Assembly (NCBI GenBank): GCA_038210415.1
Contig: JBBQWS010000005.1
Coordinates: forward strand, 29,895 to 93,894
Source: JBBQWS01 sp038210415
Lineage (GTDB): Bacteria; Actinomycetota; Actinomycetes; Prado026
Reading direction: 5' to 3'
DNA: 64,000 bases
In this document: piece after piece, positions 42,241 through 50,317 of the stretch
How the letters are laid out: each line of letters opens with the position of its first letter
How positions within the stretch are numbered: position 1 is the first letter of the stretch
Position numbers and translations under genes: made by a program
The notes under the pieces: model-generated
Database searches by the model: none
Told to the model about the DNA's origin: nothing
The model's input: only the letters and a program-made list of their open reading frames with translations

Positions 42241-42720
42241 TCACCGGTTCGTCGACTGGACGATCTGACTCCACACCGTGCTGCTCCCCGCGTGCCCGGT
42301 CGCGACGATCCAGCCCAGCGTCACCACCCCGAACACCGAGGTGACGACCAGCAACGCCTTGACCCGGGCGTCGGTCGCCGCGCCCACGGTGTTCTGCGGG
42401 CTGCTGAACCAGAACCACACGACGTACAACCCGCAGAAGGCGAGGACGAACAACGGGGCGAGGTTTCCGAGCTGGACGTGCCGGTCGATCAGGTCGCCGG
42501 TCAGCCGCAGCCGGCGCACCAGGGCCTCACCGCTCTCCTTCGCGACCACCGCCGAGCCGGCCGACACCACGAGCAGGAGCAGCACCGGGACCCGCAGCCG
42601 CTCGCGCCAGAGCGGCCACAGGACCATGACCACCACGGCCGCACTGCAGAGCGGGACCAGCACGATCACGGCGTGGATCACCAATGCGTGCACGGGCAAC
42701 CCGAAGACGGTGTCGAACAT
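42241..42720 (-). CDS. DUF2231 membrane protein
   Basis: This 159-residue protein has four transmembrane helices and the family start FGLPVHALVIHAVIVLVPL with two histidines in or near the first helix. DUF2231 proteins may bind haem or act in redox reactions; function is not settled. TAACCT lies 6 nt before the ATG on the minus strand, consistent with a leaderless message. It is divergent from hisN with 61 nt between starts. Confidence 0.82.
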   Translation of the reverse strand: MFDTVFGLPVHALVIHAVIVLVPLCSAAVVVMVLWPLWRERLRVPVLLLLVVSAGSAVVAKESGEALVRRLRLTGDLIDRHVQLGNLAPLFVLAFCGLYVVWFWFSSPQNTVGAATDARVKALLVVTSVFGVVTLGWIVATGHAGSSTVWSQIVQSTNR

Positions 42721-42781
42721 GGGCGAAGGTTACGCCGCCGCAGCCCCGCTACCCGGGTCTCGTCGCCGGTAGCCTTCGGGC

Positions 42782-43603
42782 GTGTCCCACTACGCCGCAG
42801 ACCTGCAGCTCGCCCTCGATCTTGCCGATGCCGCCGACGTCCTGACGCTGAGCCGGTTCCAGTCGCTCGACCTGGTTGTCGAGACCAAGCCCGACCTGAC
42901 CCCGGTGAGCGACGCGGACCGGGCGACGGAGGCGCTGCTGCGCGAACGGCTCGCCGGCGCCAGACCGGACGACGCGGTCGTCGGAGAGGAGCTCGGCGAC
43001 ACCTCCGGCTCCGGATCCAGCCGGCGCTGGATCCTCGACCCGATCGACGGCACCAAGAACTACGTCCGCGGGGTTCCGGTCTGGGCCACGCTGATCGCGC
43101 TCGTCGACGACGGCAACCCCGACGACCCCGACCACGCGGTCGTCGGGGTCGTCTCGGCGCCTGCGCTCGGCCGCCGCTGGTGGGCCGCTCGGGGCGAGGG
43201 CGCCTGGCTCGGCGGCAGCTTGACCAGGACCCCGCGCCGGCTCCGGGTGTCGGAGGTGTCGGTGCTCGGTGACGCGTCGGTGTCGTACTCCGACAGAGCG
43301 GGCTGGGCCGACGGGGGCGCCGCGTTCGGCGAGCTCGTGCGCGACTGCTGGCGCAGCCGGGCCTACGGCGACTTCTGGTCGCACATGCTCGTGGCCGAGG
43401 GCTCGGTCGACGTCGCGGTCGAGCCTGCGCTCTCGGTGTGGGACGTCGCCGCGCTCGTCGCGGTCGTACAGGAGGCCGGCGGACGCATCACGGGTACGGC
43501 CGGCCAGCCAGTGCTGTCAGGAGGCGGCGCGCTGACCACCAACGGCCGGCTGCACGACGCCGTCGTCCACCGGCTCGGTCAGACCCCGACCGGCTCGACC
43601 TAA
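42782..43603 (+). CDS. hisN: Histidinol-phosphatase (inositol monophosphatase family)
   Basis: This 273-residue magnesium-dependent phosphatase has VVGEELGDT, the metal motif LDPIDGTKNY and the late WDVAALVAVVQEAGG. Members next to aroA in actinobacteria are histidinol-phosphatases of the HisN type that act late in histidine synthesis. The start is GTG with TAGCCT 6 nt before it, suggesting leaderless transcription. Its last 87 nt are overlapped by the converging membrane-protein gene. Confidence 0.9.
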   Translation: MSHYAADLQLALDLADAADVLTLSRFQSLDLVVETKPDLTPVSDADRATEALLRERLAGARPDDAVVGEELGDTSGSGSSRRWILDPIDGTKNYVRGVPVWATLIALVDDGNPDDPDHAVVGVVSAPALGRRWWAARGEGAWLGGSLTRTPRRLRVSEVSVLGDASVSYSDRAGWADGGAAFGELVRDCWRSRAYGDFWSHMLVAEGSVDVAVEPALSVWDVAALVAVVQEAGGRITGTAGQPVLSGGGALTTNGRLHDAVVHRLGQTPTGST

Positions 43604-44323
43604 CCGGCGCCACGTGGCGAGCACGACCGGCCCGGCGGTGATCGCCGCCAGGTCGAACCAGCCGTACCCGCCCGCGGCACCGGTCGGCGGGTTGCCCATC
43701 GCCACCAGCCCGGTCGGGTCGTACGGCTGCCAGGCCCAGGTGCCCAGCCGCGTCCCGATCAGCTCGAGATAGGTGACCACCAGGAACGCGCCGACGTACA
43801 GCAGCCGCGAGCGTCCCCAACGCAGGAAACCAAGGAGGCAGCAGAACCAGAAGGCACCGAGCACGTCGAGCCGGGGCGCGAGCGGGCTCAACCCCCACAA
43901 GGCGTACGCACCGCCGACGACCACGGTGGCGGCGACCAGGGCCCGCCCGCGCTGTCGGACCCACGGACTCCGTCCGATGCACAGGGCGGCGAGGTAGACC
44001 AGCCCATGCCCGGGTGGGACGAACGCCGGGACGGTGCCGAACCGGTAGACGTACACCTCGAGCAGCGGGCTGAACGTGTACTCCACTGCGGTCGCGAACC
44101 CCACGACGACGGCGGTCTGGGCCCGCACCAACGGAGTCTGCCCGGCGAGCAGAGCCAGCAGGAGCAGCCAGGTGCCGACGCCGAGCACCAGCTCGCGGGC
44201 GGAGCCGGCGCCGCGCTCAGCCAGGAGCGCGAGCGGGATCCAGACCAGGACCACGCCTGCGACGACGAGGTCGCGATGCCGCGCAGGGGCCCCGGCTGCG
44301 GTCGTCCGCTCGCGCTGCTGCAC
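43517..44323 (-). CDS. Polytopic membrane protein, function unknown
   Basis: This 268-residue protein (from the GTG at 44323; ATGs at 44371 and 44389 are in frame) has about eight hydrophobic helices. Conserved-looking polar segments include EYTFSPLLEVYVYRFG, VPPGHGLVYLAAL and LIGTRLGTWAWQPYD. I do not recognise a characterised family. Its C-terminal tail is antisense to the last 87 nt of hisN, an unusually long convergent overlap, so the true stop or an error in the 3' end should be considered. Confidence 0.7.
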   Translation of the reverse strand: MQQRERTTAAGAPARHRDLVVAGVVLVWIPLALLAERGAGSARELVLGVGTWLLLLALLAGQTPLVRAQTAVVVGFATAVEYTFSPLLEVYVYRFGTVPAFVPPGHGLVYLAALCIGRSPWVRQRGRALVAATVVVGGAYALWGLSPLAPRLDVLGAFWFCCLLGFLRWGRSRLLYVGAFLVVTYLELIGTRLGTWAWQPYDPTGLVAMGNPPTGAAGGYGWFDLAAITAGPVVLATWRRLGRAGRGLTEPVDDGVVQPAVGGQRAAS

Positions 44324-44467
44324 CCGCCCAGTGTGCCCGGTGCCGGGCGCGTCGGCCGATCGGTGGCCCATCGGGTGGCCCGAAGTCATTGCCAGCGGGC
44401 CCCAGCACCTCGATCATGAAGCCACAGCCCCAGCGAACCCCACTGCCCGACGTCCCCAGGAGGCCCC

Positions 44468-44848
44468 ATGACCGTGCGTGACGCGATGAGCCGCGAAGTC
44501 CTCACCGTCGGCCCCAGCCACACGCTGCGGCAGGTGAGCGTGGCCATGCACGCACGCAAGGTGGGGGCCGCGGTCGTCGTCGACCCCGACGGAGAGGGGG
44601 CGGGGATCATCACGGAACGCGATGTGCTGGTCGCCATCGCCGAGGGCACGGACCCCGACAGCGAGACCGTGGGTGATCACCAGACCCAGGACATCGTCTA
44701 CGCGACGCCCGGCTGGACCCTGAACCAGGCCGCCGAGGCGATGATGCGCGGCGGTTTCCGGCACCTCGTCGTGCTCGAAGACGGCGAGGTGACCGGCATC
44801 CTGTCCGTGCGGGACATCGTGCGGATCTGGCAGGCCCAACGGGTCTAG
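44468..44848 (+). CDS. CBS-domain pair protein
   Basis: This 126-residue protein is made of two CBS motifs and little else: TVRDAMSREVLTV with GIITERDVLVAI, then VYATPGWTLNQAAEAMM with GILSVRDIVRIW. Such proteins bind adenosyl nucleotides and often act as stress regulators. GTCCCCAGGAGG is directly upstream of the ATG. Its stop shares CTAG with the converging AI-2E-family gene. Confidence 0.88.
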   Translation: MTVRDAMSREVLTVGPSHTLRQVSVAMHARKVGAAVVVDPDGEGAGIITERDVLVAIAEGTDPDSETVGDHQTQDIVYATPGWTLNQAAEAMMRGGFRHLVVLEDGEVTGILSVRDIVRIWQAQRV

Positions 44849-45924
44849 GCCGGCGCGGGCTCCTCGAGCTCGCGGGCGCGGCGGCCGTAGTAGCCGAAGA
44901 CCGTGGTGAGCACCGCAGCGGCCGGCACGGCGACCACCGCACCCACGAGCCCGGCGAGCACGCTGCCCGCGGTGACCGCAAGCACGACGCCGAGCGGGTG
45001 GACCGCGACCAGCCGCCCCATCACGAGCGGCTGCAGGATGTGTCCTTCGATCTGCTGCACGACCAGGATCGCGACCAGCACGGCCACCGCCGCGAACAAC
45101 CCCTTGGCGGCGAGCGCGACCACCACGGCGACGAACCCGGTGACCAACGCGCCGACGATCGGCACGAACGCCCCGAAGAACACGAGTACACCCAACGGCA
45201 CAGCCAACGGCACGCCCAGCGCGGCCACGGCAAGGCCGATGGCCATCGCGTCGGTGAACGCGATGAGGACGGTGCCCCGGACGTACGCGGTCAGGACCGC
45301 CCAGCACCGCAGGCCCACCGTGTGCACGTCGGCCTGTGAGCGGCTCGGCAGCAACGACACGCACCACGCCCAGATCCGCTCGCCGTCGAGCAGGAAGAAC
45401 ACGGCGGTGAAGAACGCGACGGCAGCGCCCGAGAGCACCTCCAACGCCAGAGTTGCGCCGCTCAGCGCACCCGAGAGAAGCGAAGACCTGTTGTCCTGCA
45501 ACGACTTCCAGGCGCGCTGGACGTACTCCTGCAGCCGCACGTCGTCGATACCGAGGTTGTCGCGGACGAACACCCGGATCTGCGTGAGACCGGCCGAGAA
45601 CTGCGAGCCGAGGTCGGCGAACGTCCCGCTGATCTCCAGGGTGAGCAGGGCGGCCACGGCCACGAGCGTGCTGATGCTGAAGACGAGCACGAGCGCGGTC
45701 GCCAGCCCTCTGGACGCCTTGGTCACGCGCTGGACCCAGCGGACGCCCGGCGTCAGCAAGGCGCTGAAGAGGAGGCCGACGAACACCGCGAGGAAGACGA
45801 GCTTCATCCGGTTCATGAGCAGGAGGACCGCGACGACCGCGGCGGAGATCACCAGGAGCCGCCACGCCCACTCGGCTGCGACGCGGACCTGCCGCGGGAC
45901 GTCGTCGTGTGGGGGAAGGCTCAT
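44845..45924 (-). CDS. AI-2E-family transporter
   Basis: This 359-residue protein has about eight helices and the family pattern: LLFSALLTPGVRWVQRVT near the N-terminus, AVFFLLDGERIWAW in the middle and FFGAFVPIVGALVTGFVAVV and QQIEGHILQPLVMGR near the end. The family name comes from E. coli TqsA; members in other bacteria move other substrates or ions, so autoinducer export should not be assumed. Confidence 0.88.
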   Translation of the reverse strand: MSLPPHDDVPRQVRVAAEWAWRLLVISAAVVAVLLLMNRMKLVFLAVFVGLLFSALLTPGVRWVQRVTKASRGLATALVLVFSISTLVAVAALLTLEISGTFADLGSQFSAGLTQIRVFVRDNLGIDDVRLQEYVQRAWKSLQDNRSSLLSGALSGATLALEVLSGAAVAFFTAVFFLLDGERIWAWCVSLLPSRSQADVHTVGLRCWAVLTAYVRGTVLIAFTDAMAIGLAVAALGVPLAVPLGVLVFFGAFVPIVGALVTGFVAVVVALAAKGLFAAVAVLVAILVVQQIEGHILQPLVMGRLVAVHPLGVVLAVTAGSVLAGLVGAVVAVPAAAVLTTVFGYYGRRARELEEPAPA

Positions 45925-45972
45925 ACCAAGAGCCTGTCCGGTGGCCGCAGTCCGAGCAACTGGGCGCGCTGG

Positions 45973-47337
45973 TCAGCGCCGGCGGAGCCGGACCGGGAGC
46001 CCGGACTTGGGGCGCAGCGTGACCCCGGGATCGACCACGACATCTCGACCGGCCACCCGCTCGAAGCCATACCGCGCGGCGAGGCCAGCGAGCACGAGCG
46101 TGCCCTCGAGCAACGCGAAGTCGCGCCCGACGCAAAGCCGCGGCCCGGCCCCGAACGGGAGGTACCCGCTGCGCACGGTGTCGGCCCGAACGGCCGGAGC
46201 GAACCGGTCGGGGTCGAAGCGATCAGGCCGGTCCCAGTGGGCGGGGTTGCGGTGCAAGGCGTACGGCGACGCGATGACGAGCGCCCCAGCGGGCACCACG
46301 GCTCCGGCGAGCACGTCGTCCGCGAGGGCCCGACGACTCAGGACCCAGGCCGGGGGGTAGAGCCGGAGCGCCTCGTCGAGCACCTGCCTGGCGTACGGCA
46401 ACCCCGCGTAGTCGGAGGCGGCCGGCGGGCGCCCGTCCAGGACCGTATCGGCCTCGGCAGCCAGCCGGTCGCCGACCGCCGGGTCGCCGGCGACCAACCA
46501 CCAAGCCCATGTCAGCGCGCTGGCAACGGTCTCGTGGCCGGCGACGATGAGGGTGACGACCTCGTCGCGCACCTGCCGGTCGGTGAGCCCTGCGTCGGCG
46601 CACCCGGCACCCGCGCCGAGCAGCAGGCTGAGCAGGTCGGCCCGGCTCGGGTCGGCGTCGGTCCGATGCCTGGCCACCATCGCGGCGACCGAACGGTCGA
46701 GGGTCCGCACCGCACCGCCGAGCCGGACGTTGCCGGGAGTCGGCAGCCAGCCCGGCACCGGGAGCGGCGACCGGGCCCGCCTGATGACGACTGCAAGCGC
46801 GCGCTCGACGGCGTGCACGAGGTCGGCTGCCTCGGGTCCGAGGTCGGTGGAGAACAGCGCCTGCCCGACGATCTCCAGGGTCGCCCCCATCATCGCGGCG
46901 TCGACGTCGACGAGCGCGCCGTCGGGCTGGGCGTCCCAACTCGCCGTCAGCCGAGCCACCGCATCGGCGACGTGGCCGCCGAGCGCGTCCAGGGTGCGGA
47001 CGTGGAAAGCCGGCTGGACGATCCGACGCGCCCGGCGCCAGGCCTCGCCGTCGCTGACGAGCAGCCCGTCCCCGGTGACGAGCGAGAGCGAGCGGTACTG
47101 CACGGTCCGCTTGCCGTACGCCGGATGGTTGCCCTGCAGCACCCGCAGCACGGCCTCGGGCTCGTTGACGAAGAAGACCGGCTGCCGCGGAATGGGAAAC
47201 TGGACGACGGGGCCGTACTCCGCCGCGCAGCCGACCAGGAAGCCGAGCGGGTCGGACCGCATCGAACGGGCGTGCCGCAGCATCCAGCCTCCGCTGGCGA
47301 CCGGCGCGCTCGCGGACGACGCCGCGACGGCGCTCAT
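45973..47337 (-). CDS. Cytochrome P450
   Basis: This 454-residue monooxygenase has the I-helix oxygen-binding motif VAGHETVAS, the K-helix ExxR in LDEALRLYPP and the haem-thiolate motif PFGAGPRLCVGRDF. The PPAW and YALHRNPAHW segments fit bacterial class I enzymes close to CYP110/CYP139-like groups. No ferredoxin or reductase gene is next to it. The ATG overlaps the stop of the siroheme synthase gene as ATGA, an uncommon partner. Confidence 0.92.
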   Translation of the reverse strand: MSAVAASSASAPVASGGWMLRHARSMRSDPLGFLVGCAAEYGPVVQFPIPRQPVFFVNEPEAVLRVLQGNHPAYGKRTVQYRSLSLVTGDGLLVSDGEAWRRARRIVQPAFHVRTLDALGGHVADAVARLTASWDAQPDGALVDVDAAMMGATLEIVGQALFSTDLGPEAADLVHAVERALAVVIRRARSPLPVPGWLPTPGNVRLGGAVRTLDRSVAAMVARHRTDADPSRADLLSLLLGAGAGCADAGLTDRQVRDEVVTLIVAGHETVASALTWAWWLVAGDPAVGDRLAAEADTVLDGRPPAASDYAGLPYARQVLDEALRLYPPAWVLSRRALADDVLAGAVVPAGALVIASPYALHRNPAHWDRPDRFDPDRFAPAVRADTVRSGYLPFGAGPRLCVGRDFALLEGTLVLAGLAARYGFERVAGRDVVVDPGVTLRPKSGLPVRLRRR

Positions 47338-48590
47338 CCGCCCAGCGATGCGACGGCCCCGACGACGAAGACCGTCGGCGTGCGCAGGCCCGCAGCGGCA
47401 CTGTCGTCGCCCACCGCCCCGAGAGTGGTGCGCACCACCCGCGAGGCCGCCGTCGCGCCGTCCTGCAGCGCCGCAACCGGCGTCGATGGGTCCAACCCGG
47501 ACTCGATCAGCACCCGGCTGATCGCCGCGATCGAGCGAAGGCCCATCAGGACGACGAGGGTGCCGCGTACGCGCGCGAGGGCGGGCCAGTCGACCCCCGA
47601 CTCGGGGTGACCGGGCGGGAGATGCCCCGAGACCACGGTGAACCCCTGCACGAGGCCGCGATGGGTCACCGGGATCCCGGCGAGAGCGGGGACCGAGATG
47701 GCGCTGGTGACGCCCGGCACCACCTCCACGGCGATGCCGGCAGCCACGCAGGCCTCGACCTCCTCGCCGCCACGACCAAACACGAACGGGTCGCCCCCCT
47801 TCAGCCGCACCACGACCTTGCCGAGCGAGGCGTGGTGCACCAGGAGTCGGTTGATCTCTTCCTGGGGCATCGATCGGCCCCCGGGCACCTTCGCGGCGTC
47901 GACGATCTCGACGTCGACGGCCAGCGCGTCGAGCAGGCTCAGCGGCGCGAGCCGGTCGGCGACGACGACGTCGGCTTCGGCCAGCGCAGCCCGGCCCCGT
48001 ACGGTGATCAGCCCCGGATCACCGGGGCCGCCCCCGACGAGCACGACCCGGCCAGCACCCGCCCCGGCTCCGCGGCCGGCCGGCAGCACCGCGGACTGCA
48101 CGGCCGCGACAGCGAGGTCGCGGGCTGCCACGGCGCGGCGCGGGTCGCGAGAGGCGTGGACCGCGATCGTGTACGGACCGGTGCGGCCGACGGCCGGGTT
48201 CCACGCGCTGGCAGCGGACGCGTCGTCGGCCCGGGTCGCGAAGACCCGCCGCTCGTCGGCTGCCGCGACGACCGCTTCGTTCACGGCCGGGTCGTCGGTG
48301 CAGCCGAAGGCCAGCCACGCGGCGTCGAGGTCGGACGAGGTGAAGCCGCGTTCGACCCAGGTCAGCTGACCGGATGCTGCCAGCTCGGCGAGGGCGGCGG
48401 TGGCGTGCGGGGCCACCATGACGATGTCGGCCCGTGCTTCGAGCAGGGCGAACACCCGGCGCAGCGCGACCCGACCGCCGCCGACCACGAGGACCCGCCG
48501 CCCGGCCAGCACCAGGCCCAGCGGCAGCAGCACCGAAGCGGGCGGGCGGGTGCCGCCAGGCTGCGACGTGTCGGGTTGTGCCTCGGTCAT
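47334..48590 (-). CDS. cysG: Siroheme synthase CysG-like (dehydrogenase plus uroporphyrinogen-III methyltransferase)
   Basis: This 418-residue fusion has an N-terminal NAD-binding precorrin-2 dehydrogenase/ferrochelatase part (VLVVGGGRVALRRVFALLEA) and a C-terminal SUMT part (VVLVGGGPGDPGLITVRG, VVVADRLAPLSLLDAL, VVRLKGGDPFVFGRGGEE). It makes siroheme for nitrite and sulfite reductase. The length fits the two-part actinobacterial form. A long hairpin lies just upstream, and the P450 gene follows with a 4-nt overlap. Confidence 0.92.
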   Translation of the reverse strand: MTEAQPDTSQPGGTRPPASVLLPLGLVLAGRRVLVVGGGRVALRRVFALLEARADIVMVAPHATAALAELAASGQLTWVERGFTSSDLDAAWLAFGCTDDPAVNEAVVAAADERRVFATRADDASAASAWNPAVGRTGPYTIAVHASRDPRRAVAARDLAVAAVQSAVLPAGRGAGAGAGRVVLVGGGPGDPGLITVRGRAALAEADVVVADRLAPLSLLDALAVDVEIVDAAKVPGGRSMPQEEINRLLVHHASLGKVVVRLKGGDPFVFGRGGEEVEACVAAGIAVEVVPGVTSAISVPALAGIPVTHRGLVQGFTVVSGHLPPGHPESGVDWPALARVRGTLVVLMGLRSIAAISRVLIESGLDPSTPVAALQDGATAASRVVRTTLGAVGDDSAAAGLRTPTVFVVGAVASLGG

Positions 48591-48636
48591 CGGACCATGA
48601 TGTCGCAGCCGGCGACCGGTGCTGGCTACCGCCGGC

Positions 48637-48701
48637 CGGCTCCGCTGCGATCTCCCACACCAACTCCCCTGTGGCTGGTGTGGGAGATCGCAGCGGAGCC
48701 G
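48637..48701. terminator. Perfect 26-bp inverted repeat
   Basis: The arms 48637-48662 and 48676-48701 are exact reverse complements around a 13-nt loop. The core of the arms is TCCGCTGCGATCTCCCACAC. It lies between the small peptide gene and cysG, both on the minus strand, so it can end the peptide message. Its length and perfection exceed a usual terminator. Confidence 0.7.
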
Positions 48702-48741
48702 ACTAGCAACACCTCGGCAGAGCCGACTAGCAGCACCTCGG
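48696..48741. repeat. Direct repeat that duplicates the 3' end of the peptide gene
   Basis: GAGCCGACTAGCARCACCTCGG occurs at 48696-48717 and 48720-48741. On the minus strand each copy reads Pro-Arg-Cys-Cys-stop in the peptide frame; the first copy is the real end of the gene. The second copy overlaps the right arm of the 26-bp inverted repeat. Confidence 0.75.
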
Positions 48742-48885
48742 TGGGCTGAGCACGGATTTGCTTACGGGTGCCGGCTGACTTTCTGCTCCAGCCGTGGGCG
48801 GGGAGGTGGACACCAGAGCGCCAATCGCCAACACGACAGCGAGAACGCGTACGGTCTTACCTGTGTTTGGTGCGGAAATGTTCAT
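48727..48885 (-). CDS. Small secreted peptide precursor ending in Cys-Cys
   Basis: This 52-residue product has a signal peptide: basic residues in NTGKTVR, a hydrophobic core VLAVVLAIGALVS and a likely cleavage site after TAGA. The mature part of about 18 residues ends SPPRCC. The ATG at 48885 is 66 nt from the start of the divergent XRE-TPR regulator gene. The ribosome binding site is weak. No homologue is recognised. Its position and design are those of peptide-pheromone precursors that are paired with TPR regulators in Firmicutes. Confidence 0.55.
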   Translation of the reverse strand: MNISAPNTGKTVRVLAVVLAIGALVSTSPPTAGAESQPAPVSKSVLSPPRCC

Positions 48886-48914
48886 GCTGTTTACTTCGTG
48901 ACAATCGCAGTCAA

Positions 48915-48925
48915 CTTGAGTCAAG
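48915..48925. promoter_or_regulatory. Palindrome between the peptide and XRE-TPR genes
   Basis: CTTGAGTCAAG is a perfect 11-bp dyad, with a further half-site TCAAG at 48934. The minus-strand -35-like TTGACT overlaps it. It is a candidate operator for the XRE-TPR regulator on the 66-nt divergent promoter region. Confidence 0.5.
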
Positions 48926-48951
48926 GACAGGTGTCAAGTGAGGTGGTGCGC

Positions 48952-50277
48952 GTGAGTGTCGGCGCCCGGGTTCGGGCCCTCCGGCAGGTGGTGGGACTCA
49001 GCCAGGCCGACCTCGGCGGCGCCGAGCTGTCCGCCAGCTACGTGTCGCTGATCGAGGCCGACAAGCGCGTCGCGACCGCGGGAGCGCTGACCCTGCTGGC
49101 CGAGCGGCTGGGCACCTCGGTCGACTACCTGCGCGACGGGGTCGATCCGGGCGTCCGGCAGGCGCTCACGCTGCGCATGCAGTACGCCGAGCTGGCCCTG
49201 CACAGCGGCGAGGCGACCGAGGCGCTCAGTCACTTCGAGCTGCTCGCCGGCGAGGCAGTCGGCCTGCCCGACCTCGCCGAACGGGCCGAGTGGGGCAGCG
49301 CCCGGGCGCTGGAGTCGACGGGTCAGCTCGAACGAGCGACCGCCGCCTACGAAGTGCTGCGGGACCGGGCTGAGCGAGACCGCACCCAGGCCGTCCGATG
49401 GGCCGAGGTCGTGATCGCACTCTGCCGCTGCTACAGCGAGGTCGGCGACCTCGGCCGGGCCATCGACCTCGGCGAGGCCGCCCTGCTTCGCCTCGACGAC
49501 CTGGGCCTGGCCGGCAGCGACCTGCAGGCCGAGGTGGTCTCGACCCTGCTGGGCGTCTACCACTCCCGCGGCGACCATCTGCGGGCGCAGCTCCTGGCCG
49601 ACGCGCTCATCGCGCAGGTCGACCAGGGTGACTCCCGGCTGGCCCGCGGCGCGGCGTACTGGAACGCTGCCCTCGTCGCCGAGTCGCGCGGCCGGCTGGG
49701 CGAGGCGGTCAACCTCGCGGAGCGCGCACTGGCGATGTACGCCGAGGGCGGCCCGGCCCGCGCGATGTCGCGGCTGCGGGTCGCCTACACGTGGCTGCTG
49801 CTGCGCGAGCCGACGCCCGACCTGGTCCGTGGCCGCGCCTTGCTGGAGCAGTCGCGCGACGAGCTCGCCGAGTTCGGTTCGGCGACCGACGTCGCGCAGT
49901 GCGACACCGAGCTCGCCCGGGTCAGCCTTCTCGAGGGCGACGCTCCCGGGGCGATCGCCGCCCTCGAGCACCTGCTCACCACGGCTGACCCGCGGCGCAT
50001 GGAGACGGTGCGTGGGCTGCTCCTCCTCGGCGAGGCCCGATGCGTCGACGGGCAGACCACCCTCGGCCTCGCCACGCTGGGCCGGGCCGCCGAGGCGCTC
50101 GCCGCCGTCGGCTCGGGGCGCGAGGCTGCGACATCGTGGCGGGAGACCGCAGACCTGCTAGCGCGCTACGGCGACATGGCTCTTGCGGTGCCGGCGTATC
50201 AGCGGGCGCTCGAGCTGCTGGGCGTCGCCGCCGCGCCACCCGTGGACACCCCGGCCGTGCAGCGCCCGCGACCCTAG
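48952..50277 (+). CDS. XRE-family transcriptional regulator with TPR domain
   Basis: This 441-residue protein has an N-terminal XRE helix-turn-helix (VGARVRALRQVVGLSQADLG, LSASYVSLIEADKRVATAGA) and about nine TPR-like helical repeats (for example GDLGRAIDLGEAALLRLDDL and SRGRLGEAVNLAERALAMYA). This is the layout of peptide-sensing RRNPP regulators, though many actinobacterial relatives have no known ligand. The GTG at 48952 is chosen because GAGGTGG lies 5-7 nt upstream. The GH36 gene follows after 40 nt and may be co-transcribed. Confidence 0.88.
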   Translation: MSVGARVRALRQVVGLSQADLGGAELSASYVSLIEADKRVATAGALTLLAERLGTSVDYLRDGVDPGVRQALTLRMQYAELALHSGEATEALSHFELLAGEAVGLPDLAERAEWGSARALESTGQLERATAAYEVLRDRAERDRTQAVRWAEVVIALCRCYSEVGDLGRAIDLGEAALLRLDDLGLAGSDLQAEVVSTLLGVYHSRGDHLRAQLLADALIAQVDQGDSRLARGAAYWNAALVAESRGRLGEAVNLAERALAMYAEGGPARAMSRLRVAYTWLLLREPTPDLVRGRALLEQSRDELAEFGSATDVAQCDTELARVSLLEGDAPGAIAALEHLLTTADPRRMETVRGLLLLGEARCVDGQTTLGLATLGRAAEALAAVGSGREAATSWRETADLLARYGDMALAVPAYQRALELLGVAAAPPVDTPAVQRPRP

Positions 50278-50317
50278 ACTCGACGGGTCCTCCCCCTTCG
50301 TCGTGCAGGAGTCACGC

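Noticed and set aside
43517..44389. Possible carotenoid cyclase or DUF422 relation of the membrane protein.
   Set aside because: Only a few polar residues in helices are suggestive and no other carotenoid gene is present.
44845..45924. Reading the AI-2E-family protein as proof of autoinducer-2 export and quorum sensing.
   Set aside because: Family members move other substrates in many bacteria and no luxS or Lsr gene is seen.
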